64,000 nucleotides of DNA from positions 1-64,000 of the forward strand of contig NZ_CAADFC020000035.1 of assembly GCF_900696085.1 (NCBI RefSeq), in the 5' to 3' direction. The position numbers and the translations under genes were made by a program. Source of the DNA: Bradyrhizobium ivorense (lineage in GTDB: Bacteria > Pseudomonadota > Alphaproteobacteria > Rhizobiales > Xanthobacteraceae). The notes beneath the pieces were generated by a model that had not been told where the DNA came from, made no database searches, and worked only from the letters and a program-made list of their open reading frames with translations. Every line of letters starts with the position of its first letter. The first letter of the stretch is position 1. Below are positions 33,521-41,706 of this stretch, piece by piece.

Positions 33521-34006
33521 TTAGCGGCCCGGGCGCAGTTCGAGGCTCTCGAGCCCCGCCGCGATGTTGACGCCGACCTGGCCCTGCACGCTCAAAGGTT
33601 GCAAAGCGATGGTGTTGTCGGAGCCGCCGACCAGCACGTTGCCGCCGACGCCGACGCCGAGCGTCGCGCTGCCCTGCGCGCCGGCATAATTGCCGGACAG
33701 CGCGCCCGGCCCGAGCCGCGACACCGGTGCGTAGACGCCCCAAGCCAGCGCCGATTCCTGGGTGATGCCGAGATCGATGCCGACCTTGCGGATGGTGGCG
33801 ATGTAGCGGTCCTCGGGCAGGCCGTCGGCCCGCAGCACGCAACCGAGATTGGTCACCGAGCCGACGATGAAGCCGATGCTCGCGCCGCCGCGGCATTCCA
33901 AGACGCCGACCTGCACGCGCGGCAACGGCTGCTGGGCGTTGGCGCCGCTGACTGCAGCGGCCAGCGTGGCGATGGCGGCACCGGCGAGAAGGATGAAGCG
34001 ACGCAT
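33521..34006 (-). CDS. DUF992 exported protein (first of two)
   Basis: A 161-residue exported protein with signal peptide MRRFILLAGAAIATLAAAVS...ANA. The DUF992 domain covers the mature part: VGVLECRGGASIGFIVGSVT, LGCVLRADGLPEDRYIATIR, GIDLGITQESALAWGVYAP and the glycine-rich GNYAGAQGSATLGVGVGGNV, ending in ALQPLSVQGQVGVNIAAGLE. Function unknown, probably a small periplasmic or outer-membrane beta protein. It follows a close relative on the same strand. Confidence 0.85.
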   Translation of the reverse strand: MRRFILLAGAAIATLAAAVSGANAQQPLPRVQVGVLECRGGASIGFIVGSVTNLGCVLRADGLPEDRYIATIRKVGIDLGITQESALAWGVYAPVSRLGPGALSGNYAGAQGSATLGVGVGGNVLVGGSDNTIALQPLSVQGQVGVNIAAGLESLELRPGR

Positions 34007-34194
34007 GTCGGGAATCTCCGGCTGAAGGGCGTGACGCGAACAGGGAGCAGATGAATGCCGTGGCTGCGGCACCCGTGCCTGCTATGCCACATCACCGCAC
34101 AGCCGGCCAGACTGCGAGACCTTCGACCTCGGATTGTCGGCGGATGTGGCGGCGTTGCTATAGGCGCCGCGGCTGCACGCCGCGATCGAACGGC

Positions 34195-34226
34195 AAAAAA
34201 AGAGGCCCGCTTGCGCGGGCCTCTTT
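34195..34226 (-). terminator. Intrinsic terminator of the 34245-34769 DUF992 gene
   Basis: AAAGAGGCCCGC (34199-34210) pairs with GCGGGCCTCTTT (34215-34226) around TTGC. On the minus strand it runs into a T7 tract. It lies 19 bases past the stop. Confidence 0.9.
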
Positions 34227-34244
34227 GATGATGACTTGATCGGC

Positions 34245-34769
34245 TTAGTGGTGGCGGTGATGCCGGCGGTGATGATGATGCCGGCGCGGACCGCCGACGC
34301 GGACCGGCTCGAGGTCGATCCCGGCGATGCCGGCCGCAACGTTGAGGCCGGTCTGGCCCTGCACGCTGATCGGCTGCAGCGCGTAGGAATTGTTCGGGCC
34401 GCCGAACAGGAAGTTGCCACCGGCGCCGAGGCCGACCGATGCGTTGACGCCGACGCCGCCGTAGCTGCCGGCGAGCGCACCGCGCGGCACCTGCGTGGTC
34501 GGCGCGCTGACCGCCCAGGCGAGCTGCGTCGTAGCGGTGACGCCGAGGTCGACGCCGATCCGCTTCACGGTCGCAAGATACGGCTCGGGACGGCGGCCGC
34601 CGCTCTGGAACACGCACTGCAGCTGGGTGACCGAGCCGACGACGAAGCCGACATTCTCGCCGCCCTGGCATTGCAGGACGCCGGCCTGAACCTGCTCCGG
34701 CATCGCGTTGGCGGTGGCGATCGGTGCCAGCAGCGCGAGCGTGGCGAGGGTGAGTGTCGAAAGTCGCAT
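34245..34769 (-). CDS. DUF992 exported protein with histidine-rich tail (second of two)
   Basis: A 174-residue exported protein; signal peptide MRLSTLTLATLALLAPIATANA. The domain parallels its neighbour: VQAGVLQCQGGENVGFVVGS, LQCVFQSGGRRPEPYLATVK, GVDLGVTATTQLAWAVSAPT, YGGVGVNASVGLGAGGNFLF, ALQPISVQGQTGLNVAAGIA. It differs by a C-terminal tail of about 13 residues (RRHHHHRRHHRHH) of eight histidines and five arginines, which suggests metal or polyanion binding. ATG 34769 chosen; longer in-frame starts would hide the signal peptide. Confidence 0.85.
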   Translation of the reverse strand: MRLSTLTLATLALLAPIATANAMPEQVQAGVLQCQGGENVGFVVGSVTQLQCVFQSGGRRPEPYLATVKRIGVDLGVTATTQLAWAVSAPTTQVPRGALAGSYGGVGVNASVGLGAGGNFLFGGPNNSYALQPISVQGQTGLNVAAGIAGIDLEPVRVGGPRRHHHHRRHHRHH

Positions 34770-34964
34770 TGGGTCTGTCTCCGCAGGTGAACTGAATTGC
34801 GCGCGGACACAAGGCAAGCGTCGTGTCCAAAACAAGGCAGTTCGCAAAGACGCCCTAAAAACTTCCGGCGTGTGACATCGATGCCCGCGCGCAGAAACGC
34901 AGATGTGAGCAGGCGTGATTTGACACGCCGATTATACCGGCGCGCGCAATCTAGCGACACAAAC

Positions 34965-34998
34965 AGAAACGTTCCCGCACGCGGATTCGGGAACGTTC
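34965..34998 (-). terminator. Intrinsic terminator of the aspartate aminotransferase gene
   Basis: AACGTTCCCG (34968-34977) and CGGGAACGTT (34988-34997) form a perfect 10-base stem, extended with one bulge. On the minus strand the stem is followed by TCTGTTTGTGTCG. It lies 17 bases after the stop. Confidence 0.75.
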
Positions 34999-35014
34999 TG
35001 TCGATCCAAACTGC

Positions 35015-36217
35015 TTAGCGCAGATTGCCGCAGAAGCGCTGGATGCGCTTGCAGGCGTCCTCGAGATCCGAGGTCTTGGTGGCGTAGGAGATGCGGAACG
35101 CCGGTCCAAGTCCGAACGCCGAACCCTGCACCACGGCGACGCCTTCGCTCTCGAGCAGCTCGGTGACGAAGGTCTCGTCGTTGTCGATCAGCTTGCCGGT
35201 CGGCGCCGTCTTGCCGATCGTGCCGGCGCAGGACGGATAGACGTAGAACGCGCCCTCCGGCCGCGGGCACTCGATGCCAGCAGCCTGGTTGAGCATCGAC
35301 ACCACGAGGTCGCGCCGCTCCTTGAACACCTTGTTGTTGGCGGCGATGAAGTCCTGCGGACCGTTGAGCGCCTCGACCGACGCCCACTGCGCGATCGACG
35401 ACGGGTTCGAGGTCGACTGCGACTGGATCGTGGCCATCGCCTTGATCAGCTGCGCCGGACCGCCGGCGTAACCGATGCGCCAGCCGGTCATGCAGTAGGC
35501 CTTCGACACGCCGTTCACGGTCAGCGTGCGCTCGTAAAGGCTCGGCTCGACCTGCGCCGCAGTGGTGAACACGAAGTCGTCGTAGACGAGGTGCTCGTAC
35601 ATGTCGTCGGTCATCACCCAGACGTGCGGATGCTTGACCAGGACGTCGGTGAGCGCCTTCAGCTCGCTCCTGGTGTAGGCCGAGCCGGTCGGGTTCGATG
35701 GCGAGCACAGGATCACCCACTTGGTCTTCGGCGTGATCGCCTTCTCGAGATCCTCGGGACGCAGCTTGAAGCCGGTCGAGGCCGGGCATACCACCGGCAC
35801 GGACTCGCCGCCGGCGAGCGCCACCATCTCGGGATAGCTGACCCAGTACGGCGCCGGAATGATCACCTCGTCGCCCGGATTGATGGTTGCCATCAGCGCG
35901 TTGTAGAGCACCTGCTTGCCGCCGGTGCCGACGATGATCTGGTTCGGCTTGTAGGAGAGGCCGTTCTCGCGCTGAAACTTGGCGATGATGGCTTCCTTCA
36001 ATTCCGGAATGCCGCCGACATCGGTGTACTTGGTCTTGCCGGCCTCGATGGCGCGGATCGCCGCCAGCTTGATGTTGGCGGGCGTGTCGAAGTCAGGTTC
36101 ACCGGCGCCGAGGCCGATGACGTTGCGGCCCGCGGCTTTCAGCGCGCGTGCTTTGTCCGTGACCGCGATCGTCGCGGACGGCTTCACACGGTCGAGCGCA
36201 GCGGACAGGAAGGCCAT
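35015..36217 (-). CDS. aatA: Aspartate aminotransferase (class I PLP enzyme)
   Basis: A 400-residue fold-type I aminotransferase of the 1-gamma bacterial aspartate aminotransferase group. The N-terminal block PSATIAVTDKARALKAAGRN-VIGLGAGEPDFDTP, the substrate block YWVSYPEMVALAGGE, the NPTGSAYT loop (arginine pocket), the cofactor lysine in VNGVSKAYCMTGWRIGYAGG and the C-terminal arginine in FGLGPAFRISYATK are present. It interconverts aspartate/oxaloacetate with glutamate/2-oxoglutarate; some members also handle prephenate. ATG 36217 has GGAG upstream. It ends in a terminator and appears monocistronic. Confidence 0.93.
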   Translation of the reverse strand: MAFLSAALDRVKPSATIAVTDKARALKAAGRNVIGLGAGEPDFDTPANIKLAAIRAIEAGKTKYTDVGGIPELKEAIIAKFQRENGLSYKPNQIIVGTGGKQVLYNALMATINPGDEVIIPAPYWVSYPEMVALAGGESVPVVCPASTGFKLRPEDLEKAITPKTKWVILCSPSNPTGSAYTRSELKALTDVLVKHPHVWVMTDDMYEHLVYDDFVFTTAAQVEPSLYERTLTVNGVSKAYCMTGWRIGYAGGPAQLIKAMATIQSQSTSNPSSIAQWASVEALNGPQDFIAANNKVFKERRDLVVSMLNQAAGIECPRPEGAFYVYPSCAGTIGKTAPTGKLIDNDETFVTELLESEGVAVVQGSAFGLGPAFRISYATKTSDLEDACKRIQRFCGNLR

Positions 36218-36811
36218 AATCATCTCCTGGCAAACGTCGTGAGCCCTTGGCCACGACTTGATTTGAATGGGATCACAGCACCCTAGGCCTGTCGCCGCTG
36301 CGCCGCAAGAAGCTTGGCGGCCGCGCGCGAAAACTTTCGCGCACGTGCGGACAAGCGCGCAATATTCCGCAAGTTCCGGGCCCGAATCGATCATATCCGG
36401 CAAGGCCGGCCGCGGCCCCAAAGCCTGGCCTGCAAGGCCTCCGGCGGCGCGCGCGAGCACGAATTGCTCCGAGGACAATCTGTCGCGCGACACCTGCCGG
36501 ACAGCATCGACCGTCTGTCGCTCGTAACCGGCTCGGACCGCCGTGCCGCGTTAGGATTTGTAAATCGCAACACGTCCACTGCCTGCATCGACCGGCACCA
36601 TGCAGAGCGTCGCGCAAGCGTGAACCGAGTTGTTCGGCCGTGTTGATGGAATCGTTCTGCGCGTGTGCAGTGCGGTAGACGTTTCGACTTTTTCCATGGT
36701 GCGGGGCTTGCGACGCACGCGCATCGGCATCATTGTTTAGCGGCGTTGCGGTGTGACAGGCCGCGCAGTTTTCAAGCGTACCGTCTTCCCGATCGAGTGA
36801 ACCCCGACGCA
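36218..36811. other. Non-coding stretch between aatA and a GST gene
   Basis: About 590 bases between divergent genes. No RNA gene, repeat family or convincing protein was found; short open frames here lack a ribosome site and a recognisable product. CGCGCGAAAACTTTCGCGC at about 36326-36345 is a short hairpin. Promoters of both neighbours must lie here but I could not fix them. Confidence 0.4.
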
Positions 36812-37462
36812 ATGTACAAGCTCTATTCGATGCAGCGCTCCGGCAACAGCTACAAGGTCCGGCTGGCGCTCGCGGTACTGAACACGCCGTACGAGGCGGT
36901 CGAGATCGACATCCTGCGCGGCGAGAGCCGGACCCCGGAATTCCTGGCCAAGAATCCGAGCGGCCAGGTGCCGCTGCTCGAGGTCGACGGCCGCCATCTC
37001 GCCGAGTCCAACGCCATCCTCTGGTACGTCGCGATCGGCACGCCGCTGGCTCCGGAGTCGCGGATCGAGCGCGCCGAGGCGTTGCAATGGATGTTCTTCG
37101 AGCAGCACGCGCTGGAGCCGAACATCGGCGCCGCCTATTTCTGGCTGTCGCTGGTCAAGGGTGGGCGCGACCTGCAGACCCATGCGCTGGAAGACTGGAT
37201 GGAGCGCGGCTATGCGGCGCTGCAGGTGATGGAGAACCACCTCAAGGACCACGCCTACTTCGCCGCCGAGCAGTTCACCATCGCCGACATCGCGCTCTAC
37301 GGCTACACCCACGTCGCCGACCGCTGCGACTTCGATCTGGCGCCGTTTCCATCGGTCCGCGCCTGGCTGAAGCGGGTCGAGCAGACCCCCGGCTTCATCA
37401 CCATGGACTGGCAGGGCGGCACCGAGACCGAGCCCCCGCCCCGCCTCGCCGCCGGCGTCTGA
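36812..37462 (+). CDS. Glutathione S-transferase family protein
   Basis: A 216-residue GST. MYKLYSMQRSGNSYKVRLAL with the serine of RSGNS is the glutathione-contact start; ILRGESRTPEFLAKNPSGQV holds the cis-proline, and LAESNAILWYVAIGTPL the gamma-glutamyl site. The C-terminal domain shows HALEDWMERGYAALQVMENH and AEQFTIADIALYGYTHVAD. ATG 36812 begins the fold; a GTG 15 bases earlier is possible. It is about 36 percent similar by eye to the GST at 21261 in domain order and motifs. Substrate unknown. Confidence 0.88.
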   Translation: MYKLYSMQRSGNSYKVRLALAVLNTPYEAVEIDILRGESRTPEFLAKNPSGQVPLLEVDGRHLAESNAILWYVAIGTPLAPESRIERAEALQWMFFEQHALEPNIGAAYFWLSLVKGGRDLQTHALEDWMERGYAALQVMENHLKDHAYFAAEQFTIADIALYGYTHVADRCDFDLAPFPSVRAWLKRVEQTPGFITMDWQGGTETEPPPRLAAGV

Positions 37463-37663
37463 TAGCGGGGATAGCGGGAAAACCGCCCGAATAGCGGGCA
37501 AAACCGCGCTTATTGCCGTATCCCGCCGCATTTTCGCCACGTTTCGGGGTGGCCGCCGCCGCAATGTTGCCGGCGACCGTCGGCAGATTCCGGCGGATGT
37601 CCCGGGTGATTCGCCCGCGACGCGAAGGATTCAGGCCAGAGATTCTGGCCAAGGATTTCGACC

Positions 37664-37840
37664 ATGACACGGTGGTCCGGCACGGCAGGCTTCCAGGGCC
37701 GCCCTGCCCCAGTGGCGTCTTCCCGGCTGACCAGCGCGATCGCCGCATCGCTTGCGATCGGCGCGCTGGCGCTGTGCCTCGTCGTCACGCTGACGCTGCT
37801 GTCGAGCAACATCACCATGGCGACGCCGGTCCCGGCGTAA
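37664..37840 (+). CDS. Very short single-pass membrane protein
   Basis: A 58-codon open frame. A polar N-terminus (MTRWSGTAGFQGRPAP) precedes one hydrophobic segment (TSAIAASLAIGALALCLVVT then LTLLSS), and the protein ends ATPVPA. AAGGA eight bases upstream of ATG is a plausible ribosome site. The next short gene has the same plan. Function unknown; the strongest evidence is the clean hydrophobic segment and the repeat of the pattern. Confidence 0.5.
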   Translation: MTRWSGTAGFQGRPAPVASSRLTSAIAASLAIGALALCLVVTLTLLSSNITMATPVPA

Positions 37841-37902
37841 TCAGGCATTCCCCGTTGGCACCTTAACGCGCGAAAGGCGCAACCAAGACAGCGCGGCCCG
37901 AG

Positions 37903-38043
37903 ATGTTGAAGACACCCGTCGGACTTGTGACCGTGACGCTGGCGGTGGCGATCCTGCTCGCCGCATCGCTGCTGATCGTGACCGGCACGCAGGGCGAGGA
38001 TCGCGCGCTGCGGATGCGCATCATGACGCCTGCGTCCAAATAG
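37903..38043 (+). CDS. Very short single-pass membrane protein
   Basis: A 46-codon open frame: MLKTPVGLVTVTLAVAILLA then ASLLIVTG forms one membrane segment, followed by a charged tail (TQGEDRALRMRIMTPASK). The ribosome site is weak. It ends one base before a palindromic repeat. It may pair with the preceding short protein; real expression is unproven. Confidence 0.4.
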   Translation: MLKTPVGLVTVTLAVAILLAASLLIVTGTQGEDRALRMRIMTPASK

Positions 38044-38115
38044 AGCATGATCCGGAAAAGCGTGAAGCGGTTTTCCCTCGCGACAAACGCGTAGCGTTTG
38101 CGCGGAGATCATGCT
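38044..38115. repeat. Family G palindromic repeat (AGCATGATCCGGAAAAG...GATCATGCT)
   Basis: AGCATGATC and GATCATGCT are inverted ends; GGAAAAGCGTGAAGCGGTTTTCC forms an inner pair, as does ACAAACGCGTAGCGTTTG. This type of AGCATGATCCGGAAAAG element is familiar from Bradyrhizobium-type genomes; only one copy is seen here. Confidence 0.7.
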
Positions 38116-38129
38116 GATACAAGGAAGCG

Positions 38130-38483
38130 CTAGCCCAATTTATGGAAGATCAGAAACGCGCCCATGGCGATGAAGGCAAAGCCGAGTGCGTGATTCCAGC
38201 CGAGCGGCTCCTTCAGATACAGCACCGAGAAGCCGGCGAACACCACCAGCGTGATCACCTCCTGCATGGTCTTGAGCTGCGCCGCGCTGTAGACCGCGCT
38301 GCCCCAGCGATTGGCCGGCACCGCCAGCCAGTACTCGAAGAAGGCGATGCCCCAGCTCACGAGAATGACGATGGGGAGCGAATGATCCTTGAACTTGAGA
38401 TGGCCATACCAGGCAAAGGTCATGAAGACGTTCGAGGCGAACAGCATCAGGATCGGCAGCAGCGACGGCGAAATGGCGGACAT
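38130..38483 (-). CDS. DUF486 family small membrane protein
   Basis: A 117-residue protein with four hydrophobic segments, related to small drug/metabolite-type transporters (DUF486). SLLPILMLFASNVFMTFAWY then GHLKF, IVILVSWGIAFFEYWLAVPA, the conserved AQLKTMQEVITLVVFAGFSV and YLKEPLGWNHALGFAFIAMG are typical. ATG 38483 follows GGTCCTTC-type sequence; it begins just before the first segment. Function unknown; possibly a dimeric transporter. Confidence 0.85.
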   Translation of the reverse strand: MSAISPSLLPILMLFASNVFMTFAWYGHLKFKDHSLPIVILVSWGIAFFEYWLAVPANRWGSAVYSAAQLKTMQEVITLVVFAGFSVLYLKEPLGWNHALGFAFIAMGAFLIFHKLG

Positions 38484-38695
38484 CGAAGGACCTCTTGCAA
38501 GCGGGCACGCGGTAACCGGCGGGCACGGAACCCGGTTCCGTGCCGCGACTGCATAGCATTTGAATTGAAAGCAGCGAAAGCTGGCTCGAACGGCGCAAGC
38601 CCGACTTAACGCTTGATCCGGAAATGCCGGTGGCGTTGCAGACCTGTCGTCAAACTGCGACCTTATTGTCTGTTCGACGAGCAACGAGAGCGAGC

Positions 38696-39511
38696 ATGCG
38701 GTTCGACTGGCGCGCAATTTCTGGTCCGGCTTTGACGGCGGTCGTCGCAGTCGCCGCGTTCGTGATCGACCGCTTCATCGTCGCCGTGCCCAACCCCGCG
38801 CCGCTGTTCGTCTGCATCGTCGCGCTGGCGAGCTCCGTCAGCGGCATCACCTCGGGGCTGGTCTGTGCGATCATCGCGGTGGCCTCCTCGGCGCTGTTCT
38901 TCCTCGGCCATCGCGCAATGCCCGGCTACGACGCCTCCGACATCGCGCGGATGCTGATGCTGGCGGCGACCGCCGCCGGCACCGCGCTGATCACCGGTCT
39001 GCTACGGCAGAAATGGATCGATGCCTTCGCCGCCGACCAGGAGCATCACGCCACCGCGGCGCGGCTCGCGGCCGCGCTCGACCAGGTCGACATCGGCATC
39101 GTGCTGCTCGACGCCGACACCCGCGCCGAATTCATCAATCGCGCCTTCCGCGATACTTTCGCGCTGTCCGACGAACAGGCCGACAGCAAGCCGCCGTTCA
39201 TCGCGCTGATGTATCACGGCCGCGACACCGGCGCGTACGAACTGCCGGAAGAGGAACTGAGCGCATTCATCGCCGAGCGCATCGCGATGATGCGCGCCGG
39301 CGATTCCACGCCGATCAACCTCAATCTGGCCGACGGCCAGGTGCTGCGCTTTTCCTGCACCGCGCTGCCCGACGGCGGCCGCATGCTGAGCTACACGCCG
39401 GTCACCGACCTGGTGCGGCACAGCGACGATCCCGCCAGGGCCGACGAATATCGCGCCCAGCGCGGCGGCGGCGAGCGCCATCCGGCGCGGCTGCTGCGCG
39501 CCGCCGAGTGA
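38696..39511 (+). CDS. Membrane protein with a PAS domain, no output domain
   Basis: A 271-residue protein: three or four hydrophobic segments (about residues 10-115, e.g. GPALTAVVAVAAFVIDRFIV, LASSVSGITSGLVCAIIAVA) followed by a linker helix and one PAS-like domain (ALDQVDIGIVLLDADTRAEF then INRAFRDTFALSDEQA, and LADGQVLRFSCTALPDGGRM). The polar tail holds no kinase, GGDEF or EAL output, so it is either a sensor working with a separate partner or a truncated sensor. ATG 38696 is preferred to 38624. It precedes a GNAT gene by 86 bases. Confidence 0.75.
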   Translation: MRFDWRAISGPALTAVVAVAAFVIDRFIVAVPNPAPLFVCIVALASSVSGITSGLVCAIIAVASSALFFLGHRAMPGYDASDIARMLMLAATAAGTALITGLLRQKWIDAFAADQEHHATAARLAAALDQVDIGIVLLDADTRAEFINRAFRDTFALSDEQADSKPPFIALMYHGRDTGAYELPEEELSAFIAERIAMMRAGDSTPINLNLADGQVLRFSCTALPDGGRMLSYTPVTDLVRHSDDPARADEYRAQRGGGERHPARLLRAAE

Positions 39512-39597
39512 GATGCGGCTCACGCAATTGATCCCGCACGAGCGCGACGATACAACGCCGAGAGCGATGCGCGCATCGCTCAACGCGAGGAACGCTC

Positions 39598-40059
39598 ATG
39601 TCCGACGACGTCACCATCCGCTTCGTCACCCGCGACGATTACGCTCAGTGGCTTCCGTTGTGGGAAGGCTACAACGCATTCTACGGACGGTCGGGACCGA
39701 CGGCGCTGGCGCCCGAGATCACCGCGATGACGTGGACGCGCTTCTTCGACGCCTATGAGCCGATGCACGCGCTGGTCGCCGATCGCGGCGGCACGCTGCT
39801 CGGGCTGACGCACTATCTGTTTCACCGCTCGACCATCTCGATCGCGCCGAACTGCTATCTGCAGGACGTCTTCACCAGCGAAGCCGCGCGCGGCAAGGGC
39901 GTCGGCCGCGCGTTGATCAACGGCGTCTACACCCAGGCCAAGCTGGCGGGACTGTCGCGGGTCTACTGGCAGACCCACGAGACCAATCACACTGCGATGC
40001 AGCTCTATGACAAGATCGCGGAGAAGCCGGGCTTCGTCATCTATCGCAAGGTTTTCTGA
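39598..40059 (+). CDS. GNAT-family N-acetyltransferase
   Basis: A 153-residue acetyltransferase. VTIRFVTRDDYAQWLPLWEG starts the fold; LGLTHYLFHRSTISIAPNCY and LQDVFTSEAARGKGVGRALI carry the acetyl-CoA pyrophosphate loop (RGKGVG), then SRVYWQTHETNHTAMQLYDK and FVIYRKVF finish it. GAGG lies about ten bases upstream of ATG. Substrate unknown, though the sequence resembles members acting on small amines. Confidence 0.9.
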   Translation: MSDDVTIRFVTRDDYAQWLPLWEGYNAFYGRSGPTALAPEITAMTWTRFFDAYEPMHALVADRGGTLLGLTHYLFHRSTISIAPNCYLQDVFTSEAARGKGVGRALINGVYTQAKLAGLSRVYWQTHETNHTAMQLYDKIAEKPGFVIYRKVF

Positions 40060-40171
40060 GCGCGTTTTGTCACCTGTGGATTGCGCGCAGATGTCACCGG
40101 GGCGTTACAAACCACGGCTAGACTCCGCCTCGCGTAAGATCAGGCCCCCCGTCTCGGATCTCGCGCCCCGA

Positions 40172-40216
40172 GCGGTCCCCGTCAGTCGCCGCGTCTGACC
40201 GGGACCGCTTTTTTTT
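40172..40216 (+). terminator. Strong intrinsic terminator without an obvious gene
   Basis: GCGGTCCCCGTCAG (40172-40185) and CTGACCGGGACCGC (40195-40208) form a 14-base stem with one mismatch and a TCGCCGCGT loop, followed by eight T. The nearest upstream plus-strand gene stops 113 bases earlier at 40059. It may end the GNAT message or a small RNA starting near 40115. Confidence 0.85.
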
Positions 40217-40352
40217 GCAGCATTGCATTCTTCGTGACATCGCCTTTTTGCGACAGTGCCATGCATCGGCGACGGTAGGGCGGCACCTTGCCGCGCCTTG
40301 GTGCGCGCGTCACAATGCGCCGCATCCCTCGCCTATCCCACAGGATTATCTC

Positions 40353-41294
40353 ATGGAAATTCGTAACCTCGGCGGTTCCGGCCTGCGCGTGTCGGCCGTC
40401 GGCATCGGCTGCAACAATTTCGGCCAGCGCACCGATCTGGAAACCTCGCGCAAGGTGATCCACAAGGCGATCGACCTCGGCGTCACCTTGTTCGACACCG
40501 CCGACATCTATGCCGGCATGGGCGGCTCGGAAACCGTGCTTGGAACCGTGCTCGGCGACCGCCGCAAGGACATCGTGCTCGCCACCAAATACGCCAAGCC
40601 GATGGCCGCCGACGGCACCAAACAGGGCGCCTCGCGCCGCTACATCATGCAGGCGGTGGAAGCCAGCCTGACGCGGCTGAACACCGACTACATCGATCTC
40701 TACCAGCAGCACGATTACGATCCGCTGACCCCGATCGACGAGACGCTGCGCGCGCTGGACGACCTCGTCCGCCAGGGCAAGGTGCGCTACATCGGCAATT
40801 CCAACTTCCCGGCCTGGCGCATCGCCGAGGCCGAGTACGTCGCGCGCCAGATGAACGTCAGCCGCTTCGTCTCCTGCCAGGATGAATACAGCCTCTTGGT
40901 GCGCGACATCGAGAAGGACCTGCTGCCGGCGGCACAGGAGTACAATCTCGGCCTGCTGCCGTTCTTCCCGCTCGCCAGCGGACTTCTCACCGGAAAATAC
41001 CAGCGCGGCGCCGCCGCGCCCGCCGACACGCGCTTTGCCAAGGCTCCGGCCTTGAAAGACCGCTACGTCACCCCGCGCAACGAGGACATCGTCGAGAAGC
41101 TGCAGGCGTTCGCAAAAGAGCGCGGCCACACCTTGCTCGAACTCGCCTTCTCCTGGCTCGCCGCCCGACCGCAGGTCTCAAGCGTGATCGCAGGAGCCAC
41201 GCGGGTCGAGCAGGTCGAGCAGAACGTGAAAGCGATCAGCTGGAAGCTGACGGCCGAGGAGATGGCTGAGATCGATGGGATCACGAAGGAGTAG
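40353..41294 (+). CDS. Aldo/keto reductase
   Basis: A 313-residue NADPH-dependent TIM-barrel reductase. N-terminal MEIRNLGGSGLRVSAVGIGC; catalytic aspartate and tyrosine in LFDTADIYAGMGGSETVLGT; lysine in IVLATKYAKPM; histidine in DLYQQHDYDPLTPIDETLRA; cofactor site in LEFSWLAARPQVSSVIAGAT, written here LAFSWLAARPQVSSVIAGAT. The class resembles the voltage-gated potassium-channel beta-subunit-like reductases. The ribosome site AGGA is present. No operon partner; the strong terminator at 40172 separates it from the gene before. Confidence 0.93.
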   Translation: MEIRNLGGSGLRVSAVGIGCNNFGQRTDLETSRKVIHKAIDLGVTLFDTADIYAGMGGSETVLGTVLGDRRKDIVLATKYAKPMAADGTKQGASRRYIMQAVEASLTRLNTDYIDLYQQHDYDPLTPIDETLRALDDLVRQGKVRYIGNSNFPAWRIAEAEYVARQMNVSRFVSCQDEYSLLVRDIEKDLLPAAQEYNLGLLPFFPLASGLLTGKYQRGAAAPADTRFAKAPALKDRYVTPRNEDIVEKLQAFAKERGHTLLELAFSWLAARPQVSSVIAGATRVEQVEQNVKAISWKLTAEEMAEIDGITKE

Positions 41295-41310
41295 GCCCGG
41301 CTCTCTCGCT

Positions 41311-41353
41311 CCCTCTCCCCGTCCTTCACGGGGAGAGGGTTGGGGTGAGGGGC
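41311..41353. repeat. Family A repeat, copy 7, left half
   Basis: CCCTCTCCCCGTCCTTCACGG and GGGGAGAGGG, then TTGGGGTGAGGGGC, are the standard left half of the family. In place of the usual 40-base middle, a DUF559 gene follows; the right half resumes at 41707. Confidence 0.85.
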
Positions 41354-41354
41354 T

Positions 41355-41699
41355 CTATCCGGCGAGTTCAGACTGAATTGTGAGTAAGACGCCTTCGATG
41401 TTGCCGAGCACATCGTTGTTCCAGAAGCGCAGCACCCGATATCCCTCGTCAGCCATATAGCGATCGCGAACAACGTCGGCAACGGAATCGGCGTGCTGCC
41501 CACCATCGACCTCGATCACAAGCTTCTTCTCACGGCAGACGAAATCGCAGCTGTAGCGTCCGATCGGGATCTGCCGCGCGAACTTGTGGCCATCGATCTG
41601 GCGGTTGCGGATGCGATTCCACAGCACAGTTTCTTCATCCGTTTGATTGACCCGCAGTCCTCTCGCGAGTCGGATAGGCGCTTCCTTGCGGCCCCGCAT
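41355..41699 (-). CDS. DUF559 (Vsr-like) endonuclease inside an intergenic repeat
   Basis: A 114-residue protein with the DUF559 / very-short-patch-repair-like fold: RQIPIGRYSCDFVCREKKLV and IEVDGGQHA carry the PD-(D/E)xK-type acids D52, E63 and D65; YRVLRFWNNDVLGNIEGVLL is the family end. ATG 41699 is preferred because GAGGGG (contributed by the repeat) lies seven bases upstream; earlier starts at 41705 and GTG 41714 fall in the repeat. The gene is flanked exactly by the two halves of a family A repeat. It may be a homing-like or DNA repair nuclease; function unproven. Confidence 0.88.
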   Translation of the reverse strand: MRGRKEAPIRLARGLRVNQTDEETVLWNRIRNRQIDGHKFARQIPIGRYSCDFVCREKKLVIEVDGGQHADSVADVVRDRYMADEGYRVLRFWNNDVLGNIEGVLLTIQSELAG

Positions 41700-41706
41700 T
41701 GCCATG

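Noticed and set aside
36551..36733. 60-codon minus-strand frame between aatA and the GST gene
   Set aside because: No ribosome site, no recognisable pattern, and skewed Arg/Thr composition; support is too weak.
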